Assembly: GCF_029784135.1 (NCBI RefSeq)
Contig: NC_073745.1
Location: forward strand, 56,561,705 to 56,625,704
DNA from: Toxorhynchites rutilus septentrionalis
Lineage: Eukaryota > Arthropoda > Insecta > Diptera > Culicidae
Length of the DNA stretch: 64,000 bases
Direction of reading: 5' to 3'
Part shown: positions 34,198-48,063 of the stretch, in pieces
Numbering within the stretch: the first letter of the stretch is position 1
Layout of the letters: every line of letters starts with the position of its first letter
Position numbers and translations under genes: made by a program
Notes under the pieces: model-generated
Seen by the model: the letters and a program-made list of their open reading frames with translations, nothing else
Told to the model about the DNA's origin: nothing
Databases searched by the model: none

Positions 34198-34300
34198 GAA
34201 GTGTTGAAGAATTGAATAATTAAAGAATTGAAGTGTTGAAGAATTGAATAATTAAAGAATTGAAGAATTGAAGTATTAAGAAATTGAGAAACTAAAGAAT
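34198..34300. repeat. GAATTGAA-type degenerate microsatellite, right part
   Basis: Continuation of 26606-26733 after the BEL insertion. Confidence 0.85.
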
Positions 34301-35880
34301 TCAAACAGGCATTAAAAACAAAGAGTTTTATGAAACCGTTAACTGGAAATCTAGAATAGGAAGAATTTGTATTTGAAATATAGTCAGTAATTCCGCATCA
34401 CCAATATATCACCAGCAAATAACCCTAGCCGACACGCACGAAACTCATCCGTAATTGACGATTATTACTGTCAATTGTGGTTGTCGTAAATAAAGATCCT
34501 TCGTTTAGGCCGTCTCCGCTTCCGTACCCAACGGATTGAGAGGCAAAAGCAATAGGCATAGCCATCCCACCATATTTCATTCGTACTAATATTTCATACT
34601 TAGGAGCCACTGTACTTTTTTTTTTGATAGAGTAATCCCGCCCTGATTTACGACCCCGATCGACCCTGACGGCTCCAACGAAGCTGTTTCGTCGGTTGCC
34701 ATTTGGGGTATTAGCCATGCACTGGAGGGCAAAAATTCGGGTCTCCATATATCAGACATCCCAAAACGTGCCTAATCGGTTGGGTAGTTTTGTCTGACAT
34801 CGGGTAAATCTCGTCGGCGATTCCTGCTGAATTATGGGAAATATATTTAAATGTGTGTTTCTTAGAATGATATCGGAATAGGGGAAAAGAGTGATGGTAA
34901 AATAAAAATCGATGAAAGAAATGATGGAAAATAAAAAAGGACAATGAAATGACAAAGAACAAACCTTGTTCATCCTCGACAGCTGCCCGGAGATGCGGCT
35001 GCTATCCTTGCGACTGCGAGACGTCCTCGGGAGGGATTTTCCAGTGTCTATTATTTGCAGCGGGGGAGTTTCCCGCGCTGTTAATTCTTCGAAGCTCTAA
35101 TCCTCCCGGAGCTGCTGTTGCGTCACGTTGCGTCTCGAAACCAAAACAAAGAATGATGAAACTCTCGCATCTCCCACGGCTCGCCTTCGCACGGATTATA
35201 TAGCACTTGAATCACGCAACCGAACCCCTCTTCTCACCACCCCTCAACCCTGCTGCTCCTCAATTTCTGGGAGCAATTATGGATTCGTTTTTTATTCCTT
35301 CCCCCCAGGGGAAGGAGGAAGGGTTAGCTGTCTCCTTTTTTTTCATGAGTTTCATTTCGTCGAAAGTTTTATCATCTTTCAGGTCGTCAGGTTATATCCG
35401 GGGAAGATTAAAGTGTGCGGCGGCGATGAAGTTTTTTCTCTCTCGAGGATTAAACGTGGGTGTTTACATTGTAACGCTTCTTCGGTTTCATAGTCATGAT
35501 CCTCAAACTGTCATTGTTGTGGATTATTGAGTTTGTTTATCGTGAGAGAAAACAAATCAGTTTCTATAAATTTGTAAAATTAAGGGGAAGTGTTTTAAAT
35601 TTTAATTATTAAAGATAATTTGTATTTAGATTATTATTTATGCTAAATTTGAAGTGAAAATTGAACCAACATATTTTTGAGTGTTACCAAGAAACCTGTT
35701 ACCTTGGAAATCAAACAAAATTGTTTCTGGTGTTTGAAGGGTAAACAGTGTTTTCCATTTGTATCTACACATTCTACACAGTGTTGAACTGGTCTTCGAA
35801 ATAAGTGTAGGGAAAATGAACTCAGAAAATTCGCTTCTAAAAGTAATATAATAGGATGAAGAAATAAGGCCCACCATTCC
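34301..35880. other. Unique DNA, no supported gene
   Basis: Mixed composition; 34960-35280 is GC-richer. A TCCTTCCCCCCAG at about 35297-35310 looks like a splice acceptor, but no coding exon follows that I can support. Overlapping short frames on both strands lack domains. It could be intron or regulatory DNA. Confidence 0.4.
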
Positions 35881-35887
35881 CCGTTTT

Positions 35888-36320
35888 GACGTAGGACTAC
35901 GTCTTTCATTTCTATACCGGGGTGTAAAATCAAAGTTTCGAAAACGAAAGCATTACGCCGGAGACCGAGATTTTGAGCGTTAATAGCTCCTAAACAACTG
36001 AACGAAATGGTATGATAAACACTTCATTCGAAAGATAAAATGTCTACGCGTTATGTACTTGTTACTTTTTCATCCAAAAACTTGTTTCAATAGCCTTAAA
36101 ATTGGTTTCAAAACAGGCTATTGAAATCACCAATCGGTATATAAGCGAGCACCGCTCGGAAATCCACTCAGTTATAATTGAACAGCGATTGGAGCATGTT
36201 GTCGCTGTTGTGGTGAAGCTAACTTCGTTTATCGTGAAAGCGCTGATGAACGGTGTCACCAAGAGCCTGTTTGTGCACCTTAGGCCAGAAGGGAATCCAT
36301 CAGGAGGAGAGTGATGCCAC
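35888..36320 (+). promoter_or_regulatory. Promoter-like module after ACGTAG palindrome
   Basis: Palindrome GACGTAGGACTACGTC at 35888-35903. Further on are a 9-bp inverted pair (CAATAGCC/GGCTATTG, about 36088-36126), a CCAATCGG box at 36132, TATATAAGCG at 36139 and a TCAGTT initiator-like site at 36168. The order CCAAT-TATA-TCAGTT suits insect histone-type promoters, and an H3 pseudogene lies 1 kb away. The following sequence has no gene I recognise. Confidence 0.4.
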
Positions 36321-36388
36321 GGTTCCGCTTGAAACATCGAAGCAGCCGCCACACACACATACACGCGCGAAACCCTCGTTGCTATCAT

Positions 36389-36545
36389 CGTTGCTGAAAA
36401 ATAATCTACCAGTTCCCCTGGGAATTGAAAAATACATTCATGCGAAAGAGTTTATTTTAATGTTTTCTATCCATACAACACTGCAACCAAATACATTTGG
36501 TTTTGTGATTTTTCAATCAATCGCTTCTATTATTTTTCCCCATCA
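36389..36545 (+). repeat. Three-copy local repeat, copy 1
   Basis: GTTGCTGAAAAATAATCT, CCAGTTCCCCTGGGAATTG, TTTAATGTTTTCTATCCAT and ACCAAATACATTTGGTTTT in order. The same series recurs at 39333-39460 and 39531-39775. The CCAAATACATTTGG core is a small palindrome. It lies around the H3 relics, so it may be part of an old histone repeat unit. Confidence 0.75.
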
Positions 36546-37281
36546 GTAGATAATTTTCGTATCCAATATTGGATGCATAACATGAAAAACGGAAAAATTT
36601 TCACATCGCCAAAATCATGTAATTTTCAAGTAATTATTGCTTCCTACTCATATAATGCTGCGACCAAATACATTTCGTTTTAGATTTTTCAATCAAGTGC
36701 AATCAAAGTAAGACCACGTCTTTCGGCAATTTATTAGAGGTGCAATGAATCTTGAGGAATTCCCGCTCTACGCGCACTGGCAAACGATGTTTACTCAACA
36801 ATTTCTCAAATGAGAAATGTGTGTTGTGAGAAAGGATTAGCGAACGCAAAAACGACAAACGGGAGAAAGAAATGTTTGGAGGTTGAAGAAAATTGGCAGA
36901 AAACATCTTCATTCTATCTTTCGAATAATGTGATTCATACCACTTCGTTTTGCCAGAAAGAGATTATTATTGCTCAAGGAGGAATCGAGTCCTCCGAGGA
37001 AATTACCCAGCGCAAATTAGAGTCGACTATCGATTGCGGCATTCGTACACAAATAATTTTATAATGCAGTTTTACCAAAGTGATTTCTTCGATATGGGGA
37101 AATATTCACTACATAATGTCATGTATTTCATATTCTTTATCCATATCCATGGATATTTATCAAATCCATATCCATGGCTCCTATCGGTATCGAATTATCA
37201 TTGACACCACGATTTTCGCTAAATGCTCATTTCAGTTCGGCCTCCCAAAAATTTTTCTGAACTCTAATCCATCAAATTTGG
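36546..37281. other. Unclassified DNA beside the H3 relic
   Basis: Contains a further partial copy of the local repeat (about 36545-36690) and the 3' flank of the H3 pseudogene, CAAATTTGATGGATTAGAGT on the minus strand, which is shared with the other H3 relic. Confidence 0.5.
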
Positions 37282-37297
37282 AGCCCTGAAAAGAGCC
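37282..37297 (-). terminator. Histone mRNA 3' stem-loop (H3 relic)
   Basis: Minus strand reads GGCTCTTTTCAGGGCT: a six-pair stem (one G-T) with a TTTC loop, the processing signal of replication-dependent histone mRNAs. It lies about 25 bases past the end of the H3-like frame. Confidence 0.85.
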
Positions 37298-37318
37298 GTT
37301 GATTATATGCTAAGCTAA

Positions 37319-37684
37319 TATAGCACGCTCTCCACGGATATGATGGGCCAGCTGGATGTCCTTGGGCATGATGTGACGCATTTTGCATGGATAGCACACA
37401 AATTGGTATCTTCGAATAGGCCTCCTGCAGTGTCATAACCACGGAACTTTGGAAGCGCAAGTCGGTTTTGAAGTCCTGAGCAATTCCACGAATCAAATGC
37501 TGCAAAGGTAGATTGCGGATCAGCAATCCGGTCGACTTCTGATAGCGACGAATTTCACGCAAAGTTCCCGGTCGATAGCGATGTGGTCACACTTCCCGCA
37601 GCTGCTGCATTTATCCGAGCTGCTTTCGTGGTCCTTTACCACCGAAAGACTAACGAACTGTCAGCTTGGTCCCGATGAAACGAG
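37319..37684 (-). pseudogene. H3: Histone H3 pseudogene
   Basis: Core nucleosome protein, here dead. The minus-strand translation contains [18 protein letters not shown], then [14 protein letters not shown] and VMTLQEA, unmistakably H3 alpha-N to alpha-2. After that an approximately 28-base deletion shifts the frame; the later nucleotides still match the H3 end (CCAAGGACATCCAGCTGG). A single-base loss in GTCACCATCATG adds a second shift. The N-terminal tail is heavily mutated, though ACCAAGC and GGTGGTAAAG can be aligned; the start codon is lost near 37684. A histone stem-loop follows, so this came from a genomic histone unit, not from an mRNA. Confidence 0.93.
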
Positions 37685-37699
37685 TCCTCACGGTGCGAG

Positions 37700-38837
37700 A
37701 GTAGAGTAAGAAATGAACGAAAGCAAAGGAAGCATCATATTATAAACCATAAAAGTATAAAATGTAAACCCCACCCTCTTTATTATATTCGTAGCTTAGC
37801 CTTGAAACTAAGCCTTCTGTCACGTCCAGCTGCCCGCATGGACTCTTTATATTCTCTCCCAAGGATGGCTCAATTTCAGCCTTTCTATATTAGCTAGTAA
37901 AGGAAAACACACTCTTATAGGTTACCTAACGAGACGGCGTTTATTAGCTCGATTCTGACCTACTTCCCTAGCTCCTATTTTGTATTACAGTACTCACAGG
38001 TGTATTGGGTATTGTGTCAGGGCCCGCCGCTGCCTCTGCATCCGCTGGACCAGTTCCAGACCGAAACGTTGCACTGGTTAGGGGTGTTCTGTATCGCCGT
38101 ATCCTCCGCCTCTTCTGGACCAGTTTCTAACCGGAATATTGCCCCGGTTGGGTATAAGAATGCTCCTTCTTTCGGCTCGATATCTCCTCGAACTCCCGTT
38201 CCTTGACTGGTGCACAGGAACCGGGATGTTCCACTCGTTTTCGTTTGTCGGCACAGTTATTACTAGCGCGTACCACAGAACTCGCGCACAAATGAACTCC
38301 GACGTTTTATCTAGTGGAGTCTGAACTCAACTTTTCAGACAGCTTTATCAACGATGATGGATGGAATACGTCTATTCTCTATCTTGTGTTTCAAGCAAGT
38401 CCCATCTTCTCCGGCCGGAATTTCCTCCAACCAGCCGAGTAATAATTGGGATCGATTTATCCCGCCAGGAATCCACTCGTACCAATCGTAAAGCCTTTTA
38501 TTTTGTGGTGTGTAGTGTTGTGGTTGCTGTATATAAACCCTGGTTTCGTGTAATGTTTGTTGCCTGTGCGCCGTCCTTTTAATTCTAGCTAGCTCGTCTT
38601 TTATTAATTAAATTTTTATTTCGTTTCATATAGGTTTTATTTTTATCAATTGGGTGCATAGTTTCATTTTTGTGTAAATGTCCCTAAGTAGCTTATTTAT
38701 TTTTCCCATAGATGTGTGTTTTGCCTTTTTTTCCTATATTTTAATGCCGTGTGTTGAAATAGAACCCCGAACAACATAAACGAACAGGTGACCTGTCACA
38801 GCCTGAGAGAGAAACGAAAAACATCGAAGTAAGTATA
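37700..38837. other. Unclassified DNA, possible old LTR or leader
   Basis: GC-richer than its surroundings, with a duplicated phrase CTGGACCAGTT(T/C)C and ACCGGAATATTGCCCCGG near 38050-38150. TATATAAACCC near 38530 could be a TATA box. Open frames at 38000-38206 and 38139-38324 show no domain. A degenerate LTR is possible but unproven. Confidence 0.35.
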
Positions 38838-39067
38838 CAGTAATGTATTTGAATCCGGACGATTTGCGTTACATTCAATATCATACCGCAGCCACACCAT
38901 TTTGTGCATGTTGAATTAATACGATTGATCAAGTAACTATCAATAACTATATTAGTAACTATTAATCGCATAAATTCAACATGAAAAAAATGTTATGGCT
39001 GTGATATGATATTGAATGTAATGCAAAGTGTCCGGATTGAAAAGCGTCCGGATTCAAAAACATTACA
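38838..39067. mobile_element. Hairpin MITE with long TIRs
   Basis: The left end CAGTAATGTATTTGAATCCG follows TA; the right end has the complement, GTCCGGATTC..CATTAC. Inner arms of about 65 bp (TTACATTCAATATCATA and its inverse) fold into a near-complete hairpin. The right end directly abuts the truncated H3 fragment. Confidence 0.78.
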
Positions 39068-39074
39068 TGATGAT

Positions 39075-39184
39075 GCTGCAGGAGGCCTATTCGAAAATAA
39101 CAATTTGTGTGCTATCCATGCAAAACGCGTCACATCATGCCCAAGGACATCCAGCTGGCCCATCGTATCCGAAAAGAGCGTGCT
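39075..39184 (+). pseudogene. H3: Histone H3 pseudogene, 3' fragment
   Basis: The plus-strand nucleotides match the last third of H3: CTGCAGGAGGCC, then AATTTGTGTGCTATCCATGC (NLCAIHA) and CCAAGGACATCCAGCTGG. It carries the same approximately 28-base deletion and the same missing base in GTCACATCATG as the copy at 37319-37684, and the same 3' flank after the stem-loop. The two copies therefore descend from one already broken gene and lie in opposite orientation. The 5' part ends at the MITE. Confidence 0.92.
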
Positions 39185-39206
39185 ATTAGCTTAGCATAAA
39201 ATCAAC

Positions 39207-39222
39207 TGCCCTTTTCAGGGCT
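39207..39222 (+). terminator. Histone mRNA 3' stem-loop (second H3 relic)
   Basis: TGCCCTTTTCAGGGCT, five pairs around a TTTC loop, 23 bases after the H3 fragment. Confidence 0.85.
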
Positions 39223-39332
39223 CCAAATTTGATGGATAAGAGTTCAGAAAAGTTTTTTACAGACCAAACTGAAAGAAATATTTTCGTTTGGACGCCATTC
39301 AGCATCGAGAAAATTTCGGAAAGATCTAATCG

Positions 39333-39460
39333 TTGCTGAAAAATAATCTGCCAGTTCCCCTGGGAATCGGCAGAGGGAACATTCATTTGAAAGAGTTTAT
39401 TTTAATGTTTTCTATCCATGTAACACTGCGACCAAATATTTTTCAATCAAATGCTACTAA
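39333..39460 (+). repeat. Three-copy local repeat, copy 2
   Basis: Same series as 36389-36545 with AATCGGCAGAGGGAAC replacing the AATTGAAAAATAC segment. Confidence 0.75.
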
Positions 39461-39530
39461 CAGGTGGTTATCGAGTTAGTATTAACCACTGGTGGGCTTC
39501 GAGTATCGAGGAAAATCTGAAAAGAATTAA

Positions 39531-39775
39531 TCGTTGCTGAAAAATATTCTGCCAGTTCCCCTGGGAATTGAAAAATACATTGATGCGAAATAGTTTATTC
39601 TAATGTTTTCTATCCATATAACACTGCAATCAAATACATTTGGTTTTATGATTTTTCAAGCAATCGTAATTAACAGGAAAGCTTCTGAAAATTATTCTTC
39701 CCCATCAGTAGGATATTTCCGTATCCAATATTGGATGCATAAAACCTTGTGCCTCCAACGTAACGTTCTCGTTTT
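39531..39775 (+). repeat. Three-copy local repeat, copy 3
   Basis: Longest match to copy 1. It continues into CCCCATCAGTAGGATATTTC and TCCAATATTGGATGCATAA, which also follow copy 1 at 36540-36580. Confidence 0.78.
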
Positions 39776-40123
39776 CGAAGTCCCCCAAATATTCATTCAT
39801 TCAGAATGAATTCAGATTCAACTTCAAACAAATGATCTCTAAATCAACGATAGTCCTACGTCACCCTTGCGGTTATACCATAGATATAACCCACTTCCTG
39901 TTTTTTGCTTTAATTGCCTATTTTTATTATCCATCCTGGAACAATTGTACTGTTCAGCTGTATATGAATATAACTAAATTGGACGAGTATTTTATGACGG
40001 ATGTAATTCCGGCTAGATCCAATCCATGTAATGATGTCTTCATACATGATAGCTAATGCATTTTTTTCTTTTTTTATTTCAGGTAAAAATCACCAACAAC
40101 CGAACCGTTTGGAACGATTTTTG
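39776..40123. other. Spacer with ACGTAG-type motif
   Basis: TAGTCCTACGTCACCC at 39851-39866 and GGTTATACCATAGATATAACC (hairpin) just after it. There is no gene. Confidence 0.5.
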
Positions 40124-40700
40124 TATGTATTTTTTGGCAAATTTGGATAGTTCCTGCTTGCGAATCTCCTCCGGAACGCTGAATTTGTCGTCTGCGGAGA
40201 AGAACAACAGGCCCGGCAGCTGACGAAAGTCCGCTTTGACGTAGGTTTCGTCGTCCATTACCAGGCAATGCGGCTTCGTCAGCATTTCGGTGTACAGCTT
40301 CCGGGCTCGCGTCTTCCCCACCATGTTTTACCTTTCGTCGCGGTTAGGAGCCTTCTGAACCTTGTATGTACGCAGGCCCTTCCGCTGCTTGGTCCGCTGG
40401 ACCAATGAACTTGACAAATTCAGCTTATTGGCGACATCCCGGACCGAACTTCTCGGATCACGTCTAAACTGCTTAACTACGCGCTTGTGATCTTTTTCAC
40501 TGACGGAGCATCCATTTTTGCCGTTCTTCACCTTCCGGTCGATGGTTAGGTTCTCGAAGTATCGTTTTAGTACTCTGCTGACCGTGGATTGGACGATTCC
40601 CAGCATCTTACCGATGTCCCGATGTGACAACTCCGGATTCTCGAAATGAGTGCACAGGATTAATTCACGACGCTCTTTTTCGTTCGACGAAAATTGACAG
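40124..40700 (-). pseudogene. ITmD37E transposase N-terminus, nonsense mutation
   Basis: Matches residues 2 to about 190 of the copy at 868-1811. Three lesions are visible: a 22-base deletion near 40691 that removes the original start codon, a C-to-T change giving a stop at about 40329-40331, and loss of the second and third catalytic residues with the 3' truncation. It still contains MDDET. Confidence 0.86.
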
Positions 40701-40825
40701 TGAAGCATGGCCAACGTGATCTATACACTCTTATCCGATTATAAGCGAAAGCTGAAGAAATAATTCCTAAAAATTAAATTTCTACAGCGTTTTTTCCGTG
40801 ATGCAATTTGATGTGACACGCCCTT
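40124..40825 (-). mobile_element. ITmD37E transposon, 3' truncated copy
   Basis: Nearly identical to the full element at 669-1963 over its transposase 5' half and one TIR. The TIR ends CGCCCTT at 40825, followed by TA. The other TIR and the catalytic C-terminal half are missing; homology stops near 40124. Confidence 0.88.
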
Positions 40826-40829
40826 TATA

Positions 40830-42130
40830 CAAATCATCGAAATCCACTCTCACGGGCCAATTATTCAACGTAGGATTACGTCCTAATTTCCAATATAGAG
40901 GTCCATTTAATTGTTTCGAGTGGAACCAGTGAATAGATTTTTAGTTTGATTGATGTTACATTCAATTGATGGATTTTGACTCCAAATACACAAAATATTG
41001 AATATTTCCCCAGATTGTCTAAGTCACATAGATTGAAAATAGTGAAACGACTAAAATAGGTGGGTTTCTCCGATTTTACCGCTCACATTCTCCCACAATG
41101 CAACGTGTAACAACATTCTTGCGTACAATTCGGGCCTTGCCTTACATGATATGGTTTCCTTCTTTAACGTCTCGTTGCATTGAGTGAGAGATAAAAATTG
41201 TGTTGTTATTTGGTTTCGATTTATAGTTTCACTCTAGAGAGCGATCAGCCAGGGCCATTTGTTGAAGTTTATTCGGAAAAAAATCTGCTGTGCCGATTAC
41301 TCGCGCCGCTCTGTGGATGCATTCTGTGCAATGAAATATGTGTTTGTTGAATAGAATAAGGGGGACTGTGCGATGAAATATGTTTGCTATGTCTAACGTG
41401 TATGCATTCAAAAAATGGGAAAATTCCGGTTGACGAAAAAAAAAATACAAAATATAATTCAATGGACCAAATTTTCCTAAAATCATACGTTTATTGGGCC
41501 TTCTACGAAAATTCGTCGACGCGCTTATCGGTTGTTTTGCCACAGCTTTTGCGAAAACTATGAAGTACGTCCGATGCTTTGTTTGTATTGCCAGTTCCTT
41601 CTCAGAGTGCGAAGAAGTTGGATATCGTGAGACATTTCGTGGATATAGCCAATCCTGTATTTGCAACGTCTCTCTTTTCAATCTTTAGTTTCACTTAGAC
41701 AGTGATCAGCAAACATCTTGTGTCGAAGCTGAGAGTTGATTTGAAAATTATTACTCATTGATTTTTATACTTGTGTTTATACAGTTTGGGTGCATTTAGG
41801 AATGGTATTCGGCTTATTGGGGTCTTTTCCCGATCAATCATTCAACTTTCGCGAATTCAATCATTATTTCCGTGTTATAAGCTGCGTCAAAGTGCAGCTT
41901 TTAACACGATGTGATTAGGATGTGAAGAAGGTTTTTTACTGCGATGAAAGCTGTGTTCTTCGCTTGAAAATTGGTGGTGATGAAATTTGTTCCGCCGCGG
42001 CTGCTCTGAGCGCCTCCGATTTTCTGTTGCCGTTTTGCGGAAGGCGATGAACTGCATAATTTGTGGATTATGTTTTATTTCAGTGTGAATAATGTTTTTG
42101 GGGACGTTGTGGATGTAATGTAACTGTAAC
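40830..42130. other. Unclassified DNA
   Basis: A palindromic AACGTAGGATTACGTCC lies at 40866-40882. TTTATAGTTTCACTCTAGAGAGCGATCAGC (41220) and TTTAGTTTCACTTAGACAGTGATCAGC (41683) are near repeats, listed here as related phrases only. No gene; the minus frame at 41229-41681 has no domain. Confidence 0.45.
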
Positions 42131-42132
42131 TA

Positions 42133-42636
42133 CAGGCAAACCTTTTTTTGGTGCGGGGGATTGGGATCGCAAAAAAAAATCGTGCGAAACTTCACCAGCA
42201 GCTTAAAAAATCGTGTTCGATACACATTTTGAAATAAAAAACTTTTTTGTGCGGTAGATAGGGACCGCATAAAAAAAGTTTCCCTCAAGAAAACAACTCA
42301 AATCCACGCCGTTCACCGTTTGATTTCCTTTTGTTTCCCTGCTTTGCAATGGCACAGTTTGCCTTTTCGGTTGCGCGTGGCTGTTTTGTGCTTTTAGTTA
42401 CATGTCGAAACTTGTCGCTATTAGAAATCATGTCATGCGCAACTTAGAGCATTTGATGGAAGGATGGGAATATTTGAGAAGTGGAAAATTTAAACGCAAA
42501 TGTGTTTTATTCGCACTGAAATGCATATAAACCATCGGAAAAAAACTAAATGGATGATAACTTCGTCAAATATGCTTCTTTTCATATACCGCACAAAAAA
42601 AATCGACAAAAAAACGCACAAAAACAGGTTTCCCTA
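42133..42636. mobile_element. Pogo-like MITE (second family)
   Basis: The left end CAGGCAAACCTTTTTTTGGT follows TA. The right end CAAAAACAGGTTTCCCTA precedes TA and is its inverse with one terminal change. Subterminal GTGCGG/CCGCAC motifs repeat in both arms. About 500 bp, non-coding. Confidence 0.72.
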
Positions 42637-42716
42637 TACTTTCTAGTTGAGTTTCTGATCTATTTTCTTTGTATATATAAAATATCTTTGGGATCGGGAA
42701 CCGGCATTGACATTGT

Positions 42717-45099
42717 GAAAATGCTTTCGATGCGGACTGAATGGAAAGCGTAGCGAGAACAATTCGGGGTTCAACGCGTTAAATAAAGTTTCATGGTGAA
42801 ATGCAAACGATTCTTCGACAGAATTACTTTCAGTACTTTGGTACTTTTTGTTGCATTTCTAAGTTGTGAAGTTTTTGGTTTTTTGAAACTTCTGTAATTT
42901 TGAATGCTTTTAGTACTTTTTGTTGTACTATTGAATTTTTGAATTTTTAGATCTTGAAAATTTTTGTATTTTCGAATTTTATATTTTCATTCTTGTTTTT
43001 TGAACTTTTGAATCTTTAAATTTTTGAATTGTTAAGCTTGTGAATTTTCAGTTTTTTGAAATTTTCAAATTTCTGATTTTTTTTTTATATTTTTAAACTT
43101 TTAATTTTCGATTTTTTGAATTTTTTGAATTTTTTTAATTTGTTGAGTTTTTGAATTTCTGAATTTGTTGAATTTGTCGAGATTTTAGAATTTGCGTTTT
43201 CTGAATTTGTTGATATTTTTAAATCTATTGATTTTTCTAATTTCAAAAAAGTATTTTTCAATTCTATCAATGAATTCAGTTTAGAATCTAATTCTAATAA
43301 TTCTAAATTTAAAAAAAATCAAAATCAACAATCATCAATTAAAAATACTATAAAATCTGAAAATTTCTGAACATTTTAAAAAAATTCAAAATTTGAAAAA
43401 AATTTAGCACATTATTAATAAATCCATTCGATGGATCTGAAGTTTTAAATAACAAAATCATAATGTCTGAACTTCTAGGATTTTAGAATTTGAAAATTCT
43501 CAAATTCATAAATTTTAAAATTCAAAACATTGCAAAATCTGAAAAATTTAATTTTTTTAAATTCAAATTTGACATTTGAAATTCTAAAATTTGGAAAATT
43601 TTCAAATTAATAAAATTCCAAATTTTAAGAAGCATTTTAAATTTATAAATTTCATACTTAAAAATTAACAAATTCAAAGATCTGCAAATTTTGACAATTT
43701 TAAAAATTTAAAGATTTCAATATTTAGTTATAATAGAATTTCGTAATTTTCTAGTTCATGAATTTCTGAAATTTAGAAAATCTTAAAATTGTATTTTTGG
43801 ATTTTTGTATTTTTGTGTTCTTGTATTTCAGTGTTTTTGTTAATTTGGTATTTTTGTAATTCTTGCAATTTTTGCAAAATTATATCTCTTAATCAGTTTA
43901 TTTCTCAGTTTTTCTTCCTCTCTAGAGTGCTGTTTAATTTTTCCTCTCGTGTTCTATGGTTTGCTAACGTGTTCTCAATCCTTCTCCTTCTCCTTCTCCT
44001 TCTCCTTCTCCTTCTCCTTCTCCTTCTCCTTCTCCTTCTCCTTCTCCTTCTCCTTCTCCTTCTCCTTCTCCTTCTCCTTCTCCTTCTCCTTCTCCTTCTC
44101 CTTCTCCTTCTCCTTCTCCTTCTCCTTCTCCTTCTCCTTCTCCTTCTCCTTCTCCTTCTCCTTCTCCTTCTCCTTCTCCTTCTCCTTCTCCTTCTCCTTC
44201 TCCTTCTCCTTCTCCTTCTCCTTCTCCTTCTCCTTCTCCTTCTCCTTCTCCTTCTCCTTCTCCTTCTCCTTCTCCTTCTCCTTCTCCTTCTCCTTCTCCT
44301 TCTCCTTCTCCTTCTCCTTCTCCTTCTCCTTCTCCTTCTCCTTCTCCTTCTCCTTCTCCTTCTCCTTCTCCTTCTCCTTCTCCTTCTCCTTCTCCTTCTC
44401 CTTCTCCTTCTCCTTCTCCTTCTCCTTCTCCTTCTCCTTCTCCTTCTCCTTCTCCTTCTCCTTCTCCTTCTCCTTCTCCTTCTCCTTCTCCTTCTCCTTC
44501 TCCTTCTCCTTCTCCTTCTCCTTCTCCTTCTCCTTCTCCTTCTCCTTCTCCTTCTCCTTCTCCTTCTCCTTCTCCTTCTCCTTCTCCTTCTCCTTCTCCT
44601 TCTCCTTCTCCTTCTCCTTCTCCTTCTCCTTCTCCTTCTCCTTCTCCTTCTCCTTCTCCTTCTCCTTCTCCTTCTCCTTCTCCTTCTCCTTCTCCTTCTC
44701 CTTCTCCTTCTCCTTCTCCTTCTCCTTCTCCTTCTCCTTCTCCTTCTCCTTCTCCTTCTCCTTCTCCTTCTCCTTCTCCTTCTCCTTCTCCTTCTCCTTC
44801 TCCTTCTCCTTCTCCTTCTCCTTCTCCTTCTCCTTCTCCTTCTCCTTCTCCTTCTCCTTCTCCTTCTCCTTCTCCTTCTCCTTCTCCTTCTCCTTCTCCT
44901 TCTCCTTCTCCTTCTCCTTCTCCTTCTCCTTCTCCTTCTCCTTCTCCTTCTCCTTCTCCTTCTCCTTCTCCTTCTCCTTCTCCTTCTCCTTCTCCTTCTC
45001 CTTCTCCTTCTCCTTCTCCTTCTCCTTCTCCTTTTCCTTTTCCTTCTCCTTCTCCTTCTCATTCTCCTTCTCATTCTCCTTCTCCTTCTCCTTCTCCTT
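42717..45099 (+). repeat. Tandem duplication, unit 1 (2383 bp)
   Basis: Starts GAAAATGCTTTCGATGCGGA and holds 1.26 kb of AT-rich, low-complexity DNA followed by 1.12 kb of pure CTTCTC array. Unit 2 starts at 45100 with the same sequence; I noticed only a couple of substitutions in the non-array part (43279/45662 and 43455/45838 areas). Confidence 0.93.
43980..45099. repeat. (CTTCTC)n array 1
   Basis: About 186 hexamers, almost unbroken until near 45033. There CTTTTCC and CATTCTC variants appear, the same order of variants as in array 2. One strand is all pyrimidine, the other all purine. Long Leu, Ser-Phe and Arg translations are artefacts. Confidence 0.98.
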
Positions 45100-48063
<2,964 letters not shown>

